A stretch of 64,000 nt of DNA from NCBI RefSeq assembly GCF_954871325.1, contig NC_088775.1:1473473-1537472 (forward strand), read 5' to 3'. The stretch comes from Gordionus sp. m RMFG-2023 (taxonomy: Eukaryota > Nematomorpha > Gordioida > Chordodea > Parachordodidae). A program made the translations under genes and the position numbers. This document shows, one piece after another, positions 63,938-64,000 of this stretch (its first letter is position 1; each line of letters opens with the position of its first letter). The notes below the pieces were generated by a model. That model searched no databases, was not told the DNA's origin, and was given only the letters and a program-made list of their open reading frames with translations.

Positions 63938-64000
63938 CCGTGACGTCGCTAGGGGAGGGCGCAGAGGCTCGAGCCCCGTAAAAAATTTGAATAGTCCCCC
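63938..64000. mobile_element. hAT-A family end, running off the window
   Basis: CCGTGACGTCGCTAGGGGAG, CGCAGAGGCTCGAGCCCC and AAAAAATTTGAATAGTCCCC follow the reverse complement of the right end of hAT-A (CGCAGTGGTTCGAGCCCCCT, AAAAATTTGAATGGCCCCC). The rest lies beyond the window. Confidence 0.82.

Overview
The window is animal nuclear DNA: strongly AT-rich (well above 70% by eye), gene-poor, with spliced genes, many short inverted-repeat transposons, LINE remains and long polypurine microsatellites. The best clue to the lineage is the AP-endonuclease gene at 20.3-31.9 kb. Its first five introns are only 42-47 nt, while later ones reach 4.6 kb. Tiny 5' introns with large 3' introns are known from schistosomes, and the receptor family here is FMRFamide-receptor-like. 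I therefore favour a flatworm, with low to moderate confidence; another AT-rich invertebrate such as a cnidarian is not excluded.

Layout. 1-20 kb: no gene found; microsatellites, runs of 9-14 G or C, and several families of MITEs (short non-autonomous DNA transposons), some with exact 8-bp target-site duplications of the hAT kind. 20.3-31.9 kb (+): a complete 12-exon APEX1 (APE1/Ref-1) gene coding 418 residues, its long introns filled with MITEs and local duplications. 32.3-33.4 kb (-): a two-exon gene for a 150-residue basic protein of unknown function, convergent with APEX1. 34.5-50.6 kb (-): a tandem array of class A G-protein-coupled receptor genes. One copy is intact (47.9-49.6 kb, 359 residues), two are damaged, and one is reduced to its first codons. 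39.8-40.8 kb: a 5'-truncated LINE reverse-transcriptase fragment. 50.6-56.4 kb: a degenerate LINE (-) with a C-terminal CCHC plus restriction-like endonuclease segment, split by a 2.8-kb hAT element that itself carries a 0.83-kb hAT element. 59.6-62.2 kb (+): a second copy of the same LINE family. The right edge enters another copy of the 2.8-kb hAT family.

The history can be partly ordered. Receptor units share an upstream MITE (inserted before or during duplication), one unit has a private MITE (after duplication), and the upstream flank of the intact receptor was split by the LINE, then by hAT-A, then by hAT-B. APEX1 is a base-excision repair nuclease, the receptors are membrane sensors, and the small gene is unassigned; nothing suggests they act together. 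Exon borders were worked out by hand from reading frame, GT/AG sites and comparison with human APE1 from memory, so they are predictions.
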